Origin: Ardenticatenaceae bacterium
GTDB lineage: Bacteria; Chloroflexota; Anaerolineae; Promineifilales; Promineifilaceae
DNA length: 64,000 bases
Assembly (NCBI GenBank): GCA_020634435.1
Contig: JACKBS010000006.1
Coordinates: forward strand, 496,001 to 560,000
Direction: 5' to 3'
Part shown: positions 60,415 to 64,000 of the stretch, piece after piece
How positions within the stretch are numbered: the stretch's first letter is position 1
How the letters are laid out: the number at the start of each line of letters is the position of its first letter
Made by a program: the position numbers and the translations under genes
The notes under the pieces: model-generated
Told to the model about the DNA's origin: nothing
The model's database searches: none
The model's input: the letters and a program-made list of their open reading frames with translations, nothing else

Positions 60415-61830
60415 TCAAAACGGCCGTTCTGTGGCAACGGGTTTCGCCGGGCGGGTGGGCGGCGTGGCGGCTCCGTTGCGGCCATCAACCTCCGCCAGGG
60501 GCAGAGTGATGGTAAACGTGCTGCCCTTGCCCAACACGCTGGACACAGTGAGCGTACCGCCGTGGCGCTCCACCAAATGGCGGCTGATGGGCAGTCCCAG
60601 TCCGGTGCCAATGCGATGCCGCGCGGTGGTTTCATCCAGCTGGCGGAATTCCTGGAAGATGGTTTCAAAATGGGCTTCGGCGATGCCGATGCCCGTGTCT
60701 TCGACGGCAAAGGTGGCTGTGTGTTGGTGGGTACGCACGCGCAGAGTAATTTGCCCGGCGTCGGTGTACTTGGCGGCGTTGCCCAACAAGTTGAGCAGTG
60801 CCTGTTGGAACCGCTTGGGATCAACCATTACCGCAGGCCAAACAGCGGGATAGTCGCGCACCAGCACGATGTCTGGGTTTTGCAGCAGCCCACGCGCGCT
60901 GGCCATGGCTTCTTCACAGACGGCTTCCAGATCAACCAACTGCCGCTTCAGGCGGAACTCTCCGGCGTTCATCTGGGCCAGGTCCAGCAGGTCGTTGAGT
61001 ACGCTCATGGAGTGCCAGCCGGATTTCTCGATGCGGCTCAGGTAATCCACCTGCCGTTCGTTGACACCGCCAATCTCTCCCTGGCCTAAAATGTGGGCAA
61101 AGTTGACGATGGTGTTGATGGGGGTGCGCAGTTCGTGGCTGACCTGGTTCATGAAGCGGGTGCGTAGGTCTCGTTCGGCAACGGCCGTTTCTCGTGCTTT
61201 TTCCAGTTCTTCATTGGTGCTGTGCAGCTTGGCATTGGCCAGACGCAGCTCCTCCTGGATGGTAAACAGCTCATCCCGGCGATGCTGCGCCTTGATGTGC
61301 AGCGCACTGACGGATTCAACCGCTACCTGCCATTCTAAGGCGGAAAAGTAGGAGGCCGTAGCCACAAACAGATTGACCACTACCGGTCCAGCCAGATTTT
61401 GCAGCAGGTCGATGGCTCCATCGGTGTGGTGGATGAGCGCTACGGTGGTGAGGAAGGTGGCAGTGCCCCAGGTGATAAAACCGTAATCGGGCTGGGTAAA
61501 CATGCTGCTGGCAATGATGAGGATGGCAAACAAATAGGGAATCATGCTGCCCGGTACCCAGTTTCGGTACAGCAGCAGGGAGAAGATGAGGAGGTGAACG
61601 GCCGTAAAAATCCCCGTGCCCAGGTTTGCCCGCTCTTGCCTGAGGTAATGCAGACCCAGGCCACCGCTGGTAACCGACAAGGCAACGCTTAACCAAAAGT
61701 GCCATGAGGTAAAAAACGACTGGTCGGCGATGGCGGCCAGCAGCGTGGCCAGCGTGGTTGCCCCGGCAATCAGGGGAATCAAAATGGAAGCGGTATCGCT
61801 TCTTAGTTCATTGGAGTAGGCCTGGTCCAT
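60415..61830 (-). CDS. membrane sensor histidine kinase
   Basis: This 471-residue kinase has about six N-terminal membrane helices (residues 17-170, few charged loops), a coiled-coil linker (LRLANAKLHSTNEELEKARE), and the phosphoacceptor His in NQVSHELRTPINTIVNF. ATPase motifs follow: LLNLLGNAAKYTDAG (N box), VEDTGIGIAEAHF (G1) and GTGLGLPISRHLVERHGG (G2). The membrane part resembles 6-TM sensor domains with no defined ligand. Its partner is the receiver protein just downstream. A TAAAAT box lies 8 nt before ATG. Confidence 0.9.
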   Translation of the reverse strand: MDQAYSNELRSDTASILIPLIAGATTLATLLAAIADQSFFTSWHFWLSVALSVTSGGLGLHYLRQERANLGTGIFTAVHLLIFSLLLYRNWVPGSMIPYLFAILIIASSMFTQPDYGFITWGTATFLTTVALIHHTDGAIDLLQNLAGPVVVNLFVATASYFSALEWQVAVESVSALHIKAQHRRDELFTIQEELRLANAKLHSTNEELEKARETAVAERDLRTRFMNQVSHELRTPINTIVNFAHILGQGEIGGVNERQVDYLSRIEKSGWHSMSVLNDLLDLAQMNAGEFRLKRQLVDLEAVCEEAMASARGLLQNPDIVLVRDYPAVWPAVMVDPKRFQQALLNLLGNAAKYTDAGQITLRVRTHQHTATFAVEDTGIGIAEAHFETIFQEFRQLDETTARHRIGTGLGLPISRHLVERHGGTLTVSSVLGKGSTFTITLPLAEVDGRNGAATPPTRPAKPVATERPF

Positions 61831-61964
61831 AACAACTCATTTTAAGGCTAAGGGGAGGCGGTTGCCGTATAAATTGTGTTAAGGTTGCCTCCAGAACACA
61901 CCATTTGCCCATTTATGCGCCACAGCGTAGCGAGAGCCGCCGTACCTGTCAATGAGTCATTTGG

Positions 61965-62426
61965 TCAATCTTCATCAATGCGCCAGCCGAGGGCTTCCAG
62001 GTTGGCGTCGGCCAGGAGGGCTGCGGGCACATCGGCCAGGGTCATTTCGGCTTCGGCTGCCACGGTGCCATCGGGCAAAATGATTTCGCCGACGGCTTTG
62101 CCCAACCGTCCACGCAGCTTGACAATGCGGCCAACGGCCGTTAGCTCCGTCTCGGTTGGCACGGGATGGCGGTATTTCACTTCTAGCTTCACGGACATCA
62201 TAAAATGATGCGGATCGCCGATCATGGAAACGCGGGCGACTACTTCGTCTAGCAGGGCAGCGACCACGCCGCCGTGCACCACGCCGGGGTAGCCCTGGTA
62301 CTCCTCCGAAATGGTGTGGGTGGCGTGGACTTCATTACGGCCGTTGTCGTAAAAGGTCACATATAGTCCACGCGGATTTTTACGGCCGCACACAAAACAG
62401 TAATCGGAGTTCGGTTGTTTGATCAT
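61965..62426 (-). CDS. PaaI-family hotdog thioesterase
   Basis: This 153-residue protein has the hotdog helix HGGVVAALLDEVVA with the catalytic Asp/Glu site, and the PaaI-like N-terminus YCFVCGRKNPRGL. It would hydrolyse acyl-CoA esters; the acyl chain cannot be told. A CxxC pair near the N-terminus (CFVC) may bind metal. It is divergent from arfB across about 70 bp, with a TATAAT box at 62457-62452 on its side. Confidence 0.88.
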   Translation of the reverse strand: MIKQPNSDYCFVCGRKNPRGLYVTFYDNGRNEVHATHTISEEYQGYPGVVHGGVVAALLDEVVARVSMIGDPHHFMMSVKLEVKYRHPVPTETELTAVGRIVKLRGRLGKAVGEIILPDGTVAAEAEMTLADVPAALLADANLEALGWRIDED

Positions 62427-62482
62427 AAGCTACCCGTTTCTTTTTCGAAAAATTATACCGCAGCGATTGGTGCTGCCCATGT

Positions 62483-62488
62483 TATACT
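62483..62488 (+). promoter_or_regulatory. -10 box 7 nt before arfB
   Basis: TATACT, then TGCCGGG and ATG 62496. The -35 is unclear. The arrangement fits the leaderless pattern of the window. Confidence 0.4.
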
Positions 62489-62495
62489 TGCCGGG

Positions 62496-62927
62496 ATGGA
62501 TGAGGTACGTGTGGTTCCCATTAACGAAGCGGTGCAAATTCCGATAACGGAGTTGAGTTTTCGCTTCTCGACAAGCAGCGGGCCGGGTGGGCAGCATGTA
62601 AACAAAAGCGCCACCAAGGTGACGCTGCTGTTTGACGTGGCCAACTCCCCCAGCCTGCCCGACGAAGTGCGCGAGCGATTGCTAATCAAGTTAGCCAACC
62701 GCATTGACAAGGACGGGGTGTTGCAGCTGCATGTCCAGTCGTCACGCAGCCAGCACCGGAATCGAGATACGGCCGTTTCCCTTTTCCAGCAGCTCGTTGC
62801 CGAAGCTCTGAAAAAAGAAAAAAAGCGCCGCCGCACCAGACCCTCTGCCGCCGCCCAAGAAAAACGGCTAGACGAGAAGAAAAAGCGCAGCGAGCGCAAG
62901 CAAGATCGCCGCAAAGATTGGCTTTGA
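62496..62927 (+). CDS. arfB: alternative ribosome-rescue factor ArfB (YaeJ)
   Basis: This 143-residue protein is a codon-independent peptide release factor that frees ribosomes stalled without a stop codon. The catalytic motif is SSGPGGQHVNKSATKV, with Gly-Gly-Gln. The C-terminal tail is Lys/Arg-rich (KKEKKRRRTRPSAAAQEKRL), the part that enters the empty mRNA channel. I start at ATG 62496 (MDEVRVVPI), because the longer frame at 62415 overlaps the divergent thioesterase start. Confidence 0.93.
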   Translation: MDEVRVVPINEAVQIPITELSFRFSTSSGPGGQHVNKSATKVTLLFDVANSPSLPDEVRERLLIKLANRIDKDGVLQLHVQSSRSQHRNRDTAVSLFQQLVAEALKKEKKRRRTRPSAAAQEKRLDEKKKRSERKQDRRKDWL

Positions 62928-62937
62928 ACAGACCTGA

Positions 62938-63012
62938 CGCAAAAAGACCTGACAGGTTTTCGACGTGTCTTTGTCAGGTATTTAATCTGGTAGAAACCTG
63001 TCAGGTCTGAAC
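62938..63012. repeat. ACCTGACAGGTTT palindromes
   Basis: GACCTGACGCAAAAAGACCTG, ACCTGACAGGTTTTC and AAACCTGTCAGGTCTG follow each other between convergent genes. The same palindrome pair occurs at 10565-10658. Confidence 0.65.
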
Positions 63013-63014
63013 GA

Positions 63015-64000
63015 TTACAGAACAACTCCCTCAGGATTGTTCCCCGAATCCAGCATCGCCTTCCGCACGTTGACCGTGCTCAGCAAAATCAGACCCACGA
63101 CAAAGAAAATGATTAAAGAGACGATGGCAATGCGCTGCGAGCCAGTGATTTGTACCGCTGCGGCAAAAGCCAGCGGTCCTAACCATGACGTGCCCCGCTC
63201 GCTGATCTCGTAGAAGCCAAAATATTCTGCCTCATGGTCGGCGGGAATCATTTGCGAGAACAGTGACCGGCTGAGCGCTTGCGAACCACCCAGCACGATA
63301 GCCACAAACACACCCATGATGAACAGCTGCGTCTCATTGTTGAGGAATGCGTAGGCAAAAATCACCAGTCCCGACCAGATGACGAGGCTGAACATGATGG
63401 ATCGCTTGGCGCCAATGCGCTGGGCCAAAAAGCCAAAGGCAAATGCACCCAAAAACGCCACGAACTGAATAATAAGCACGAGCAGCAGCAAACTGCTCGT
63501 TTCCACGCCCAACTCATCGGCGGCAAAGGCCGTGGAAACTATGATGACGGTCTGGATGCCGTCGTTGTAGATGAGGTAGGCAATGAGGTAATGCAGCGTG
63601 GAAGGATATTTCTGCCGTAAATCGCGCAGGGTGTGGGCAATTTGACGAATGCCATGAGAGAAAAGCGTACTGCCATCGGGTAGCTGACGGGCTGCGTCGC
63701 GTGCCTTCAGGCGGCGTTGGGGGAACAAGTAAGTGAAAAGTAACCACCAAATGCCTGCACTGGCCAGGCTGATGCGCACCGCTAATCCGGTATCTTCCAT
63801 GAAGTTGAGCAGGCCAAGATTGGCCAGTAGCAGCAGCCCACCACCCAAATAACCGAAGGCAAAGCCGCGCGAACTTACTGCGTCGCGCTGGTCTGGCGAG
63901 GCGATTTCGGGCAGGAAGGCATTGTAGAAGACGATGGCCGCGCCAAAGCAGAGGTTGGCCACAATGGCCAGGCCACTGGCCAACAGTACAGCCCCATTCG
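63015..64000 (-). CDS. MFS transporter, UMF1/Atg22-like (partial)
   Basis: Only the C-terminal 328 or so residues are present; the start lies beyond the window edge. The segment NAFLPEIASPDQRDAVSSRGFAFGYLGGG is typical of UMF1-type permeases (Atg22 relatives, often amino-acid or metabolite efflux). About eight membrane segments are visible. An MFS loop with basic residues (AQRIGAKRS) fits the central repeat. Substrate unknown. The reading frame is open through 64000. Confidence 0.85.
   Translation of the reverse strand, partial: NGAVLLASGLAIVANLCFGAAIVFYNAFLPEIASPDQRDAVSSRGFAFGYLGGGLLLLANLGLLNFMEDTGLAVRISLASAGIWWLLFTYLFPQRRLKARDAARQLPDGSTLFSHGIRQIAHTLRDLRQKYPSTLHYLIAYLIYNDGIQTVIIVSTAFAADELGVETSSLLLLVLIIQFVAFLGAFAFGFLAQRIGAKRSIMFSLVIWSGLVIFAYAFLNNETQLFIMGVFVAIVLGGSQALSRSLFSQMIPADHEAEYFGFYEISERGTSWLGPLAFAAAVQITGSQRIAIVSLIIFFVVGLILLSTVNVRKAMLDSGNNPEGVVL

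Overview
The window looks like a chromosomal segment from an uncultured or little-studied Chloroflexota bacterium of Anaerolineae/Ardenticatenia type. This is an inference with no 16S support in the window. It rests on several lipoproteins with long Thr/Pro linkers, a secreted kelch protein ending in the Leu-Pro-Leu-Val tail I associate with Chloroflexota exoproteins, a BTAD/NB-ARC/TPR regulator, a fused FAD/2Fe-2S molybdenum hydroxylase subunit, and mixed-strand gene order with short operons. There are no rRNA genes, tRNA genes or CRISPR arrays that I can see. The most striking base-level property is the palindrome ACGGCCGT, often extended to GAAACGGCCGTTTC. By hand I count about 110 copies, in genes on both strands and in spacers, where one or two would be expected by chance. 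It behaves like HIP1 of cyanobacteria.

Layout. 0.1-3.9 kb: a heterodimeric ABC exporter pair, the first subunit broken by two single-base indels. 4-8 kb: a truncated protein, a patatin phospholipase, a ferritin-like protein, a MazF/antitoxin pair and a sugar-nucleotide epimerase. 8-11.6 kb: a divergent FAD oxidase and trans-3-hydroxy-L-proline dehydratase, then an antibiotic-kinase homologue. 11.8-18.9 kb: a lipoprotein, a glycosyltransferase, an SH3 protein, TsaC, PrmC, an APS kinase and a Sat-CysC fusion. 19.2-24.1 kb: an AT-richer stretch without the octamer (SGNH hydrolase, two exported proteins, a sulfatase-fold enzyme), probably acquired. 24.1-31.8 kb: a surface-glycan operon (two epimerases including GDP-fucose synthase, flippase, methyltransferase, three glycosyltransferases). 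31.9-36.4 kb: SDR protein, esterase lipoprotein, GT1 glycosyltransferase, TetR plus SRPBCC. 36.4-39 kb: two small membrane-protein genes split by a complete IS3-family element.

39.1-46.4 kb: a phosphomutase-fold enzyme, flavin reductase, ParB-like protein, the large BTAD regulator, and YqeC-MocA and YqeB, the maturation genes of (selenium-dependent) molybdenum hydroxylases. 46.7-54.3 kb: a kinase-pseudokinase membrane protein followed by exported proteins. 54.5-59.5 kb: the molybdenum hydroxylase itself (Mo subunit, small membrane protein, FAD/2Fe-2S fusion, XdhC), which the YqeB/YqeC-MocA pair probably matures. 59.5-64 kb: a lipoprotein, a histidine kinase/response regulator pair, a thioesterase, ArfB and the end of an MFS transporter.

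Three genome-wide habits are visible. (1) Many genes have a -10 box only 6-8 nt before the ATG, several with a good -35 at 16-18 bp, which suggests leaderless transcripts. (2) Spacers are filled with a small set of imperfect inverted repeats that recur through the window. (3) Some of these repeats sit in frame inside conserved enzymes (YqeC, YqeB, the Mo-hydroxylase large subunit) and so are translated.
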